In this document: one piece after another, positions 17,808 to 26,686 of the stretch
Layout: each line of letters opens with the position of its first letter
Position numbering within the stretch: the first letter of the stretch is position 1
Assembly (NCBI GenBank): GCA_019637155.1
Contig: JAHBWE010000011.1
Span: 124,001 to 188,000 of the forward strand
Source of the DNA: Labilithrix sp.
GTDB lineage: Bacteria > Myxococcota_A > Polyangia > Polyangiales > Polyangiaceae
Direction: 5' to 3'
DNA length: 64,000 nt
Position numbers and translations under genes: made by a program
Notes under the pieces: generated by a model
The model's input: the letters and a program-made list of their open reading frames with translations, nothing else
Database searches by the model: none
What the model was told of the DNA's origin: nothing

Positions 17808-18796
17808 TGAAGCGCACGCTCGGCATCGCCCTCGTCTTCCTGGCGCAGAGCGCGCTCGCGTCCGGCTCGCACGACCTCGTCCCGGTGAACCCGCCGCCCG
17901 CCGCGCCCGCGGCGTCGACGCAGTCGACCGCGCTCGCGCTCGCGGCGCTCGACCGGCGCATCGCGGACCTCGACGCGGAGGAGGAGGTGTCGAAGCGTGA
18001 GCTCTCCGAGCTCGGGACGCGCATCGCGGAGGCGCACGCGCGCACGCTCCTGCGTGGCCGCGCGTTCTATCGCCTCACCCGCGCCGGGATGCTGCCGGTG
18101 GGCGGCGGCTTCGACGCGCTCGTCACGCACGCGCTCCGCGTCGAGCGGGCGCGCCGATCGCTCGCGACGGAGCTCACGGGTGAGAAGAAGCTGCGCGAGC
18201 GCGGCGTCTCGCTGTCGCGCGGCCTCGAGCGCATCGCGCGCGATCGCGTCGCGCTCTCGAGCCAGCGCACGGCGATGGACGCGGCGCGGCTCGCGATCGA
18301 GGACGAGAACCGCCGGCAGATGGCGTTCGACCGCGCGTTCTCCACCTCGAGCGGCAGCTCGGAGTACGTGGCGGTGTACGGCGCGAACGGCGCGGCGCCG
18401 CCGACCGCGATCGGCGGCTTCGCGTCCTCCAAGGGCCGGCTCCTGTTCCCGCTCGCGGGGCGCTCCGAGGTCCGGCCCGCGAAGCGCGAGGGCACCGACG
18501 GACCCGGCCTCGAGATCAAGGCGACGATGAACGCCCCGGTGCGCGCGGTCTTCGGCGGGCGCATCGCCTTTGCAGATCGCTACGGTCCGTACGGCCGGCT
18601 CGTGATCGTCGATCACGGCGAGCACTACTACACGGTGAGCGGCAACCTCGCCGCGATCGAGGTGAAGGTGGGTGACGAGGTCTCGGCCGGCGAGCGCCTC
18701 GGCACGGTGGGCGATGAAGGCAGAGGTCCGATGCTCTACTTCGAGATCCGCCATGCGACGCAGACGATGCCGCCGGCGGTGTGGCTCGGCCTGTAG
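17807..18796 (+). CDS. EnvC-like amidase activator (degenerate LytM domain)
   Basis: The start at ATG 17807 overlaps the ftsX stop by one base and gives a signal peptide (MKRTLGIALVFLAQSALASG). Residues about 40-190 are coiled-coil (LDRRIADLDAEEEVSKREL and following). A C-terminal LytM/M23 fold follows at about 225-329. The catalytic and zinc residues of active M23 peptidases are missing: the usual H-x-H is MLYFEIRH, the GHL loop is SGNL, and the first His/Asp positions are replaced (GLEIKATMNAPV). This is the signature of EnvC-type activators, which switch on cell-wall amidases under FtsEX control. It is therefore likely the periplasmic partner of FtsX, not an enzyme. Confidence 0.88.
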   Translation: MKRTLGIALVFLAQSALASGSHDLVPVNPPPAAPAASTQSTALALAALDRRIADLDAEEEVSKRELSELGTRIAEAHARTLLRGRAFYRLTRAGMLPVGGGFDALVTHALRVERARRSLATELTGEKKLRERGVSLSRGLERIARDRVALSSQRTAMDAARLAIEDENRRQMAFDRAFSTSSGSSEYVAVYGANGAAPPTAIGGFASSKGRLLFPLAGRSEVRPAKREGTDGPGLEIKATMNAPVRAVFGGRIAFADRYGPYGRLVIVDHGEHYYTVSGNLAAIEVKVGDEVSAGERLGTVGDEGRGPMLYFEIRHATQTMPPAVWLGL

Positions 18797-18838
18797 TCGC
18801 GCCTTGTCAGGGAGGCGAGGGCGCGCAACACTCGAGTC

Positions 18839-19399
18839 ATGGCCTCGTCGCTTCTCGCGCGCGCTGCGTTGACCGGAACGGCCGTGCTCTCCTTGTTCGT
18901 CGCGACCGCCGCCTGCGATGACCGTCGCGGCTACTACGGTCGCTACGACCGTTGCGACTACACGTATCGCCAGTGCCGAACGGTCTGCGATTACTGGTGT
19001 GACTACTGGAGCTGCTACCCGACGTGCTGGGATCAGTGCTGGGACGAGTGCGGGTACAACCCGCGTCCGCCGGCGTCGTCGAGCACGTCCACGTCGGGCG
19101 CGCCGAGCCCGGGCATCGACGCGGGCGTGGTGAACCCCGATCCTGACCCCGAGCCCGAGCCGGGCACCGGCGTCCTCTGCACGCCGTGCGACGCGAACTC
19201 CGACTGCGAATCGGGTGCAGTATGCATCCTTCGCGGCGGCCCCCCGCGCGACACGAGCGCCGACGACTCCGGCGCCCCGATCGGCCGCGGCTTCTGCGGC
19301 CACGCCTGCACGACGTCCGCCGACTGCCCCGACGGCTTCCTCTGCTCCCAGCTCGGCTCGAGCAGGCAGTGCCTCCCCAAGGCAGGCAGCTGCGACTGA
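18839..19399 (+). CDS. Cys-rich lipoprotein with Cys/Tyr/Trp ladder
   Basis: The 186-residue product has a signal peptide with lipobox TAAC (Cys26). Residues about 36-70 hold eight cysteines at mostly four-residue intervals (CxxxC repeats) interleaved with Tyr, Trp and Asp, an unusual ladder. A Ser/Thr/Pro linker follows. The C-terminal part (CTPCDANSDC and GFCGHACTTSADCPDGFLC) resembles the disulfide-rich surface modules common in myxobacterial lipoproteins. Function is unknown. The ladder could form stacked disulfides or bind metal. It is followed by a convergent gene 9 bp away, so it is probably monocistronic. Confidence 0.8.
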   Translation: MASSLLARAALTGTAVLSLFVATAACDDRRGYYGRYDRCDYTYRQCRTVCDYWCDYWSCYPTCWDQCWDECGYNPRPPASSSTSTSGAPSPGIDAGVVNPDPDPEPEPGTGVLCTPCDANSDCESGAVCILRGGPPRDTSADDSGAPIGRGFCGHACTTSADCPDGFLCSQLGSSRQCLPKAGSCD

Positions 19400-19408
19400 G
19401 CGCGGTGA

Positions 19409-20689
<1,281 letters not shown>

Positions 20690-20704
20690 GGGTTAGAGTA
20701 TGCC

Positions 20705-21823
20705 ATGGAACTTGCCGGGCTCGATGCCGCGAGACTGTCGGTCGTTCAACACGGGACGCGAACGAGCTTCCGCCGTCGCGTCATGGACGCCATGCGTCAG
20801 CTCGTTCCCGCGCCGGGGGCGTTCATCTGCTTCGGGACCGAAGACGCGCGCGCGTGCGCGGATTCTTCGTGCGTCGTCGACGGGGTGTTGCGGCCCGTCG
20901 CGCTCGATCCGAGCGTCCGCCTGACTCAGGCGTTCGGGTTCGAGACGAAGAGCGTGGTCGAGACGACGCGGCGCGTCTACCTCGCGACGGAGCTCTACCC
21001 CGACTCCGAGCGCGTGAAGCTCCCGTGGTTCTCCGCGCACGCGTCGCACGGCTTCAAGCACGCGCTCCTCTTCTTCCTCCACGAGGGCGGCGTCCTCTTC
21101 GGGCTCGCCGGCCTCGAGCGGCGCGAGGGCGAGGGCGAGTTCACGCAAGCCGACGTCGAGAAGCTCGAGGCGCTCGGTCCGTTCGTCGCCGCGGGCGCGC
21201 GCGCGCAGATCGCGTACGACGAGCTCTCGCGCGAGGCGGTCGCGCTGCGCGCGTTCAGCAAGGTCGCGGGCTCGCTCTTCGTCGTCGATCGCGAGAAGCG
21301 GAAGGTCATCTGGGCCGCGAACCGCGACCGCGGCATCGAGTGGGACGCCGACGTGCAGCCGATCGAGGACCACATCGTCGACGCGGCGGAGCAGTCGCTC
21401 CAGGCGCGCGCGAAGCAGGAGGCGCTCCCAACGCCGCCGCGCCTGCCCGCCGGCGCGGTCGTCGCGGTCGCGAAGGTCGAGGGCGATCCCGTCTTCAACA
21501 ACGCGAAGTGCGCCATCCTCCGCGTCGAGCCGCAGGACAAGGCGGCGCCGATCGAGGGCCTCTCGAAGCGTGAGCGCGAGATCGCCCGCCTCCTCGTCGC
21601 CGGTTACAGCGGCGTGAACGTCGCCGCCATCTCGGGCCTCTCCGAGAACACGGTCCGCACCTACGTCCGCCGCCTCTACCAGAAGCTCGGCGTCTCGAAC
21701 CGCGCGGATCTCGTGCGAAAGCTGATGTCGCCGGCCGAGTCCAAGGCCTCCGGCTCGCCGTCGTCGGTCATCTCCCCGCCGCCCGACTCCTCCCTCGTCG
21801 ACGGCGACGACACGCTGGATTAG
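20705..21823 (+). CDS. LuxR-type transcriptional regulator
   Basis: ATG 20705 gives 372 residues. The C-terminal helix-turn-helix (about residues 280-335) shows the LuxR pattern: LSKREREIARLLVAGYSG, then NVAAISGLSENTVRTYVRRL with the recognition helix, then YQKLGVSNRADLV. The N-terminal 250 residues look like a GAF-like sensory region containing several His/Cys residues, without a receiver-domain acidic pocket. It is divergent from the LeuA-like gene, with only 15 bp between starts, so it may regulate that gene. The last 40 residues are Ser/Pro/Asp-rich. Confidence 0.87.
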   Translation: MELAGLDAARLSVVQHGTRTSFRRRVMDAMRQLVPAPGAFICFGTEDARACADSSCVVDGVLRPVALDPSVRLTQAFGFETKSVVETTRRVYLATELYPDSERVKLPWFSAHASHGFKHALLFFLHEGGVLFGLAGLERREGEGEFTQADVEKLEALGPFVAAGARAQIAYDELSREAVALRAFSKVAGSLFVVDREKRKVIWAANRDRGIEWDADVQPIEDHIVDAAEQSLQARAKQEALPTPPRLPAGAVVAVAKVEGDPVFNNAKCAILRVEPQDKAAPIEGLSKREREIARLLVAGYSGVNVAAISGLSENTVRTYVRRLYQKLGVSNRADLVRKLMSPAESKASGSPSSVISPPPDSSLVDGDDTLD

Positions 21824-21889
21824 CGCACCTCGTCCCACTTATCTCGAGGGTCGGAGACCACTCTTCGAACGCGGCCGTACACTGGAGTC

Positions 21890-23284
21890 ATGCCGCTGAC
21901 TTCGCGCGTGCGTCATCGTCTTCAGCTCGGCGCTGCCATCTTCGTCTCCGTCGGTTCGGTCGCGCTCGTCGCGCGCATCGCCAAGCCGCGCGTGCGTCCG
22001 CCCGCGCCGGCGCCGCTCGTCACGTACGTGCCGCAGACGCCGCTACCGCCGAAGCCTACGCCGCCGCCGATCGCGATCGGCGTGAGCCCCGCGCCGTCGC
22101 TCAGCGTCGCGTTCGACAGCGCGCTCCGCGACGGCGACACGAAGGCGCTCGACCGCCTCTACACGAAGAGCGAGCCGCTCGGGCTCGCGCTGAAGGCGGC
22201 CGCCGGTTACGGCAAGCGCGCGAGCGTCGAGTGGGTCCTCGAGCACGGCGCCGACGTGCACGTCTCCGAGGGCGACGTCGACGCGCCGCTCCTCGCCGCC
22301 GACGAGCACGCCGACGTCGTCGCGCTGCTCCTCGAGCGCGGAGCGGAGGAGCCGGATCTCTCCGTCGCCGCGATCGCCGGCGCGCCGAACGCGGTCACGC
22401 GCATCCTCGCCGCGAAGAAGACGGCCAACCCCGGCGACGGGACGACGCCGCTCTTCGACGCGGTCACCTCCACCCTCGCGACGAGCGAGAACCGTCGCGT
22501 CATCGTCGAGAAGCTGCTCGCCGCGGGCGCGGACCCGAACGCGGGCGAGGGCGGGAGCGGGAAGACGCCGCTCGCCGCCGCGGTCGAGCTCTGCACCGGC
22601 GAGGACGACGGCGCGGCCGGTCTCGCGCTCGTGCAGATGCTCGTCGCCAAGCGCGCGACGGTGACGGGCGAGGCGCTCTGGGCGGCGTTCGAGCTCGACG
22701 AGGGCCCCGCGAAGGGCAAGGCCTTCGACGCGCTCCTCGCGGGCAAGCTCGAGCCGGGCGCGACCGCGGTCGCGCTCTCGCACGCGACGGGCGATCAGGT
22801 CCCCTTCGTGAAGAAGGTCGCTTCGCGCGGCGTCGTGTGGAACTGGCAGGACGGCGAGTCCGGCACCACCGCGCCGCTCGTCGACGCGGTCGAGCGCTTC
22901 GACGTCCCGCTCGTCAAGGCGCTGCTCGAGTCCGGCGCGCCGGCCGATCTCCATCTCAAGGACGGTCGCTCCGCGCTCGGGTCCGCGATCGACGGCTACG
23001 CGTCGAGCTCCGCCGAGGCGGAGCGCATCGTCGAGCTCCTCCTCGCGCGCGGCGCGAACGTGAACCGGCGCCTGCCGGACGGACGGCCGCCGCTCTTCGC
23101 CGCGGCGGAGGCCGGCAACACGCGGATGTTGAAGGCGCTCCTCGACGCGGGGGCGAACGTGAACGAGCGCGTCCTCGACGAGACCGCGCTCGACGCGGCG
23201 GAGCGGAGCGCGAACATCCAGGCCGCGCGCATCCTCGACGGCCGCGGCGGACGCCGCGCGCCACCGCGCCCCGACGCCGAATGA
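21890..23284 (+). CDS. Membrane-anchored ankyrin-repeat protein
   Basis: The 464-residue product has an uncleaved N-terminal anchor (residues about 10-30, LQLGAAIFVSVGSVALVARI) and a Pro-rich linker (about 35-65). A series of about ten ankyrin-type repeats runs to the C-terminus, with units such as ADVVALLLERGAEEPDL, TPLFDAVTSTLATSENRRVI, VEKLLAAGADPNAG and TRMLKALLDAGANVNERV. The repeats are predicted to face the periplasm and mediate protein binding. Its stop overlaps the GNAT gene's ATG as ATGA. No partner can be named. Confidence 0.87.
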   Translation: MPLTSRVRHRLQLGAAIFVSVGSVALVARIAKPRVRPPAPAPLVTYVPQTPLPPKPTPPPIAIGVSPAPSLSVAFDSALRDGDTKALDRLYTKSEPLGLALKAAAGYGKRASVEWVLEHGADVHVSEGDVDAPLLAADEHADVVALLLERGAEEPDLSVAAIAGAPNAVTRILAAKKTANPGDGTTPLFDAVTSTLATSENRRVIVEKLLAAGADPNAGEGGSGKTPLAAAVELCTGEDDGAAGLALVQMLVAKRATVTGEALWAAFELDEGPAKGKAFDALLAGKLEPGATAVALSHATGDQVPFVKKVASRGVVWNWQDGESGTTAPLVDAVERFDVPLVKALLESGAPADLHLKDGRSALGSAIDGYASSSAEAERIVELLLARGANVNRRLPDGRPPLFAAAEAGNTRMLKALLDAGANVNERVLDETALDAAERSANIQAARILDGRGGRRAPPRPDAE

Positions 23285-23727
23285 CGCTCCGCCTCGTCCC
23301 GACCACGCTCGATCACGTCCCGCACGTCATGACGTGGGTCAACGATCGCGAGGTCATGCAGTACTTCGCGCTGCGCCAGGAGCACATCTCCGAGGACGAG
23401 GAGCGCGCCTTCCTGACGAAGCTCCTCGCGGCGCGGAACGGCCGCGTCTTCCTCGTCGTTCGGAGGTCGATGCAGGGCGGCGGGCGCGGGGCGGCGATGC
23501 TCACCGCGTTGATCGAGCGCGCGTTCGGCGAGCTCGACCTCCACAAGCTCTGGCTCATCGTGCGGAAGGACAACCGCCGCGCGCAGGCGATGTACCTCCG
23601 CGCCGGCTTCGAGCTCGAGGGTGTCCTCAAGGACGAGTACTGCGTGAACGGGCGCTACTTCGACATGGTGCGCATGGGCGTCGTGCGTGACTCGTCGCCG
23701 AGCTGCTCGAGCGCGTCCGCGAGCTGA
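23281..23727 (+). CDS. GNAT-family acetyltransferase, internally shortened
   Basis: The ATG at 23281 overlaps the ankyrin stop. The 148-residue product matches the RimJ/RimL-like GNAT layout at both ends: TTLDHVPHVMTWVNDREVMQ at the start, and GRGAAMLTALIERAF, LWLIVRKDNRRAQAMYLRAGF and LEGVLKDEYCVNGRYFDMV at the end. Between VFLVV and GGGRGAAML the usual strands beta3-beta4 of about 30-35 residues are missing and replaced by RRSMQ. This suggests an in-frame deletion that probably disrupts acetyl-CoA or substrate binding. The last 24 residues are antisense to the 3' end of the convergent membrane-protein gene and look non-homologous. Confidence 0.75.
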   Translation: MTLRLVPTTLDHVPHVMTWVNDREVMQYFALRQEHISEDEERAFLTKLLAARNGRVFLVVRRSMQGGGRGAAMLTALIERAFGELDLHKLWLIVRKDNRRAQAMYLRAGFELEGVLKDEYCVNGRYFDMVRMGVVRDSSPSCSSASAS

Positions 23728-24917
23728 TCGTCGTCCGCGGCGTCGGCGACGTGCTCGAGCGCGACGCGCAGGTGCGGCGCCGCGCACGCGTCGGCCGCGA
23801 CGCGGAGCCGAGCGCGCGCGCCTTCGTCGAGCTCGTGCCGCAGCGCGAGGGCGGCGCCGGCGCGCTCGGTCGCGGACGCGGTCGTGTCCTCCACCACGCG
23901 CCAGAGCTGCTCGGCGGGGAGCGCGTTCGTGCGGAAGCTCGCGACGCTGTCCTTGACCGTCGCCGCTTCGCGGAGCCAGTCGCGCACGTCGCGTCCGTTG
24001 CGCGCGAGCGTGCTCGTGTCGGCGCCCGGCTCCGCGCGCTGGGCCGCGAGGCGCTCCTCGATCCGCGCGACGAGCGCGTGCGCGTCGCGCTCGCGGTCGG
24101 ACAGCGTTCCGAGCTTGCCGCCGCCCTGGTGATGGAACGCGATCGCCGTCCCGTCCTTCAGCGTGAGCTCGACGTCCGTGCCGGTCGTCTTCGCGGAGGC
24201 GACGCTGGAGTACGGATGGAACGTGACGCGGCGGTTGCGGCGCAGGCGCACGCCGTCGGCGCCGACCGAGACGTGGACCTTCGGCGTGAACCGATGGTAG
24301 ATCGCGGCGATCACCGCGCAGCAGACGGCCATCACGCCGTAGAACTCGAGGAGGCGCGAGAGCGGCATGTTCGGCCCCAGCGGGAACAGCAAGTACCCGG
24401 CGACGGCCATGATCGCGATCCACGTCGCGTACGCGCCGCCGAAGATGGCGACGAACCGCCGGAGCGAGCCGTGCGTCATCTCGTATTCGGAGCGCGAGCG
24501 CGCGGGATCGAGCCGGAGCGCGGTGAGGAGCGCGGCGCCCTCCTCCTCCGTCGCGATCGCGACGTCGACGGCGCGGACGAGCGCGTCGCGACGTGCGACG
24601 TGGAGGACGAGCGCGCCGTCGCGATCGCGGCGGACATGCGCGTGGCGGATGTGAGCGCGGGGAACGAGGAGGCGGCCGTCGAGGAAGAGCCCTTCGTCCG
24701 TCGCCTCCACTCGTCCATGCCTGGTCCGGCGCCAGCGTCGCCACGCGTAGATCCCACCCGCGAGGAGGAACGGGTAGAGGACGGGGAGCAGCCAGGTGCC
24801 CGGCGTCTTGCTCGCGATGCCGTACGCGGTGGCGGGCAGGCCGGCGAGCGAGAAGACGGCGGTGACGACCAGCACCCACGTGCGCCGCACGTGGACGGTC
24901 GTCGAGCGTTCGCTCAT
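23655..24917 (-). CDS. Paralogous membrane protein family, copy 1
   Basis: The 420-residue product starts at ATG 24917, overlapping the mobA stop as ATGA. Layout: two N-terminal membrane helices (about 12-50), a PH-like beta domain (about 58-125, GLFLDGRLLVPRAHIRHAHV), two further helices (about 150-205), and a second PH-like segment (VHVSVGADGVRLRRNRRVTF, about 215-265). A helical C-terminal part contains AGAALALRHELDEGARARLR and ADACAAPHLRVALE. Copies at 28917-30011 and 36169-37416 share these motifs. I do not recognise a named family. The PH-like reading is inferred from the strand pattern. It lies tail-to-tail with the GNAT gene, with a 73-bp overlap. Confidence 0.82.
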   Translation of the reverse strand: MSERSTTVHVRRTWVLVVTAVFSLAGLPATAYGIASKTPGTWLLPVLYPFLLAGGIYAWRRWRRTRHGRVEATDEGLFLDGRLLVPRAHIRHAHVRRDRDGALVLHVARRDALVRAVDVAIATEEEGAALLTALRLDPARSRSEYEMTHGSLRRFVAIFGGAYATWIAIMAVAGYLLFPLGPNMPLSRLLEFYGVMAVCCAVIAAIYHRFTPKVHVSVGADGVRLRRNRRVTFHPYSSVASAKTTGTDVELTLKDGTAIAFHHQGGGKLGTLSDRERDAHALVARIEERLAAQRAEPGADTSTLARNGRDVRDWLREAATVKDSVASFRTNALPAEQLWRVVEDTTASATERAGAALALRHELDEGARARLRVAADACAAPHLRVALEHVADAADDDQLADALEQLGDESRTTPMRTMSK

Positions 24918-25456
24918 CGGGCGCGGTCCTCCGGCGTGTCCCAGTCGTCGAGCTCGCGCGCGGGCAGGTCGAGCGCGGTGGCGGGGACCGCGTCGAAGAG
25001 GGGCTGCAGCGCGAGGCGGCCGGCGGCGGCGTGCGCCTCCGCGATCGGCGCGACGACGCGCGGATCGTGGCGCGAGAAGAAGGGCTCCCACCGTCCCTCG
25101 CGTCGCGGCGCGACGAGCGGCGCCGCCGGCGCGTGCGCGAGGAGCAGCCCGAGCGACGCGACGAACGGCATGTCGCACGCGACGACGACGACGCGCCGGT
25201 CGCCCGCATGTGTGTAGAGTGCACGAAGTCCGCCGAGCGGGCCTTCGCCCGCGTCGGCGAGCATCGGGAGATCGAGATGTTCGTAGGATGCATGCGCGCC
25301 GACGAGGACCGGCTCGACGTCGTGCGCGCGGAGGAGCGCGACGGTGCGCGCGACGATCGAGGGGGAGCCGTCGGGCGCGGGGAGGAGGCCCTTCGCGACG
25401 CCGCCGAAGCGCGTCGCGGCGCCGCCTACGAAGATGCCGCCGAGCGCTCGCGCCAC
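24914..25456 (-). CDS. mobA: Molybdenum cofactor guanylyltransferase MobA
   Basis: The 180-residue protein begins with the nucleotidyltransferase motif LGGIFVGGAATRFGGVAKGLL (Gly-rich loop, Arg and Lys for GTP binding) and contains DAGEGPLGGLRALY and the metal-binding Asp in VVVACDMPFVA. MobA attaches GMP to molybdopterin, making the bis-MGD cofactor needed by formate dehydrogenase-type enzymes. The start is taken as GTG 25456, just before the family N-terminus; no ATG is available. fdhD and an FdhF/YdeP-type oxidoreductase are next door on the other strand, fitting one cofactor-maturation locus. Confidence 0.85.
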   Translation of the reverse strand: MARALGGIFVGGAATRFGGVAKGLLPAPDGSPSIVARTVALLRAHDVEPVLVGAHASYEHLDLPMLADAGEGPLGGLRALYTHAGDRRVVVVACDMPFVASLGLLLAHAPAAPLVAPRREGRWEPFFSRHDPRVVAPIAEAHAAAGRLALQPLFDAVPATALDLPARELDDWDTPEDRAR

Positions 25457-25474
25457 GCACGGTACGATAGCGCG

Positions 25475-26302
25475 GTGGCGGCGAAGACGATCACCGTAGA
25501 GCGCGTCCGCTCCGGCGCGCGCGCGGCGGAGGAGGACCGCGTCGTCGTCGAGGAGCCGCTCGAGATCCGCGTCGACGACGACACCCTCGCGATCACGATG
25601 CGGACACCGGGGCACGATCGCGAGCTCGTGCTGGGCTTCTTGCTCGGGGAAGGGATCATCCGCGCGAAGGGCGACGTGGCGAGCCTCGCGAACTGCGGGC
25701 GCCCGGGCGATCCCGGCTACGCGAACACGATCGCGGTCGTGCTCGGTCCGACCGCGCGGCCGCCGGAGAGCGAGCGGGTCCGGCGCGGGACGATGACGAC
25801 GAGCGCGTGCGGCGTCTGCGGGCGGAGGACGCTCGACGATCTGTTCGCGCGGATCCAGCCGCGTCGCTCGGAGGCGCGCTTCTCCGCCGAAGCGATCGCC
25901 GCCGCGGTCGCCGCGCTCCGCGAACGCCAGCCGCTGTTCGACGCGACCGGCGGCTGCCACGCCGCCGCGCTCACGGACGCCGCCGCGCTCGAGGAGGCCG
26001 GACCGCGCGCGGTGGTCGCCGCGCTCGAGGACGTTGGGCGTCACAACGCGGTCGACAAGGTGGTCGGGAGCCGTGTCCTCGCGGGTGATCTCGGCGTGGC
26101 GGGGCGGCTCCTCGTCGTGAGCGGTCGCGCGAGCTTCGAGATCGTGCAGAAGGCGCTCGCGGCCGGCGTCGACGCGGTCGCGTCGGTGTCGGCGCCGTCG
26201 TCGCTCGCGGTCGATCTCGCGCGCGAGGGCGGCCTCGTCCTCGCCGGCTTCGTGCGCGGCTCGGACCTCGTCGTCTACTCCGGCGCCGAGCGCGTCGACT
26301 GA
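25475..26302 (+). CDS. fdhD: Formate dehydrogenase accessory sulfurtransferase FdhD
   Basis: The start is GTG 25475, giving 275 residues. The protein contains EEPLEIRVDD, TPGHDRELVLGFLLGEGII, the active-site Cys pair in TTSACGVCGR, TGGCHAAAL and EDVGRHNAVDKVVG, a run characteristic of FdhD. FdhD transfers sulfur from IscS to the bis-MGD cofactor, which is essential for formate dehydrogenase activity. Its start lies only 18 bp from the divergent mobA start. Its client is very likely the molybdo-oxidoreductase at 26687. Confidence 0.93.
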   Translation: MAAKTITVERVRSGARAAEEDRVVVEEPLEIRVDDDTLAITMRTPGHDRELVLGFLLGEGIIRAKGDVASLANCGRPGDPGYANTIAVVLGPTARPPESERVRRGTMTTSACGVCGRRTLDDLFARIQPRRSEARFSAEAIAAAVAALRERQPLFDATGGCHAAALTDAAALEEAGPRAVVAALEDVGRHNAVDKVVGSRVLAGDLGVAGRLLVVSGRASFEIVQKALAAGVDAVASVSAPSSLAVDLAREGGLVLAGFVRGSDLVVYSGAERVD

Positions 26303-26312
26303 GCGCGTCCGC

Positions 26313-26660
26313 TCACTTCGCGTCGGGGTGCGGGAAGTGCTCGGCCGGGTCTTCGTCCTCGCGCGGGCGGAGGCACGCGAAGTCCTTCTCGACGAGGATG
26401 CTCGACGGGCCCACCGCGCCGCGGACGCCGACGCTCTCGGACGTGCACCACGCCTCGGCCTCGCCGCGCTCCAACGTGACGACGATCCCCCGTGCGTCGA
26501 ACGACGCCGTCGTCGCCGCCCCGACCTCGAGGGTGTAGCGAAAGACCGCGCCGTCGGGGAACGACGTCGCGTCCTCGACGCGGCCGCGCTCGCGCAGCGC
26601 GTCGACCTCGGGCCGCGTGAGACGGAGGCGGAGCGAGTCCCCGCGAATGCGCAACTTCAT
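26313..26660 (-). CDS. Small conserved protein, DUF7009-like
   Basis: The 115-residue product begins MKLRIRGDSLRLRLTRPEVD, a start I associate with the DUF7009 group of small cytoplasmic proteins. It is beta-strand rich (FRYTLEV, RGIVVTLERGEAEAW) and ends in an acidic, His-containing tail (DEDPAEHFPHPD). No signal peptide or membrane segment is seen. It lies between fdhD and the oxidoreductase gene on the opposite strand, with its start 26 bp from the oxidoreductase start. Such proteins often neighbour molybdoenzyme genes, but a functional link here is only suggested by position. Confidence 0.75.
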   Translation of the reverse strand: MKLRIRGDSLRLRLTRPEVDALRERGRVEDATSFPDGAVFRYTLEVGAATTASFDARGIVVTLERGEAEAWCTSESVGVRGAVGPSSILVEKDFACLRPREDEDPAEHFPHPDAK

Positions 26661-26686
26661 CGGGCCTCACGTTAGCATTGGGATCG

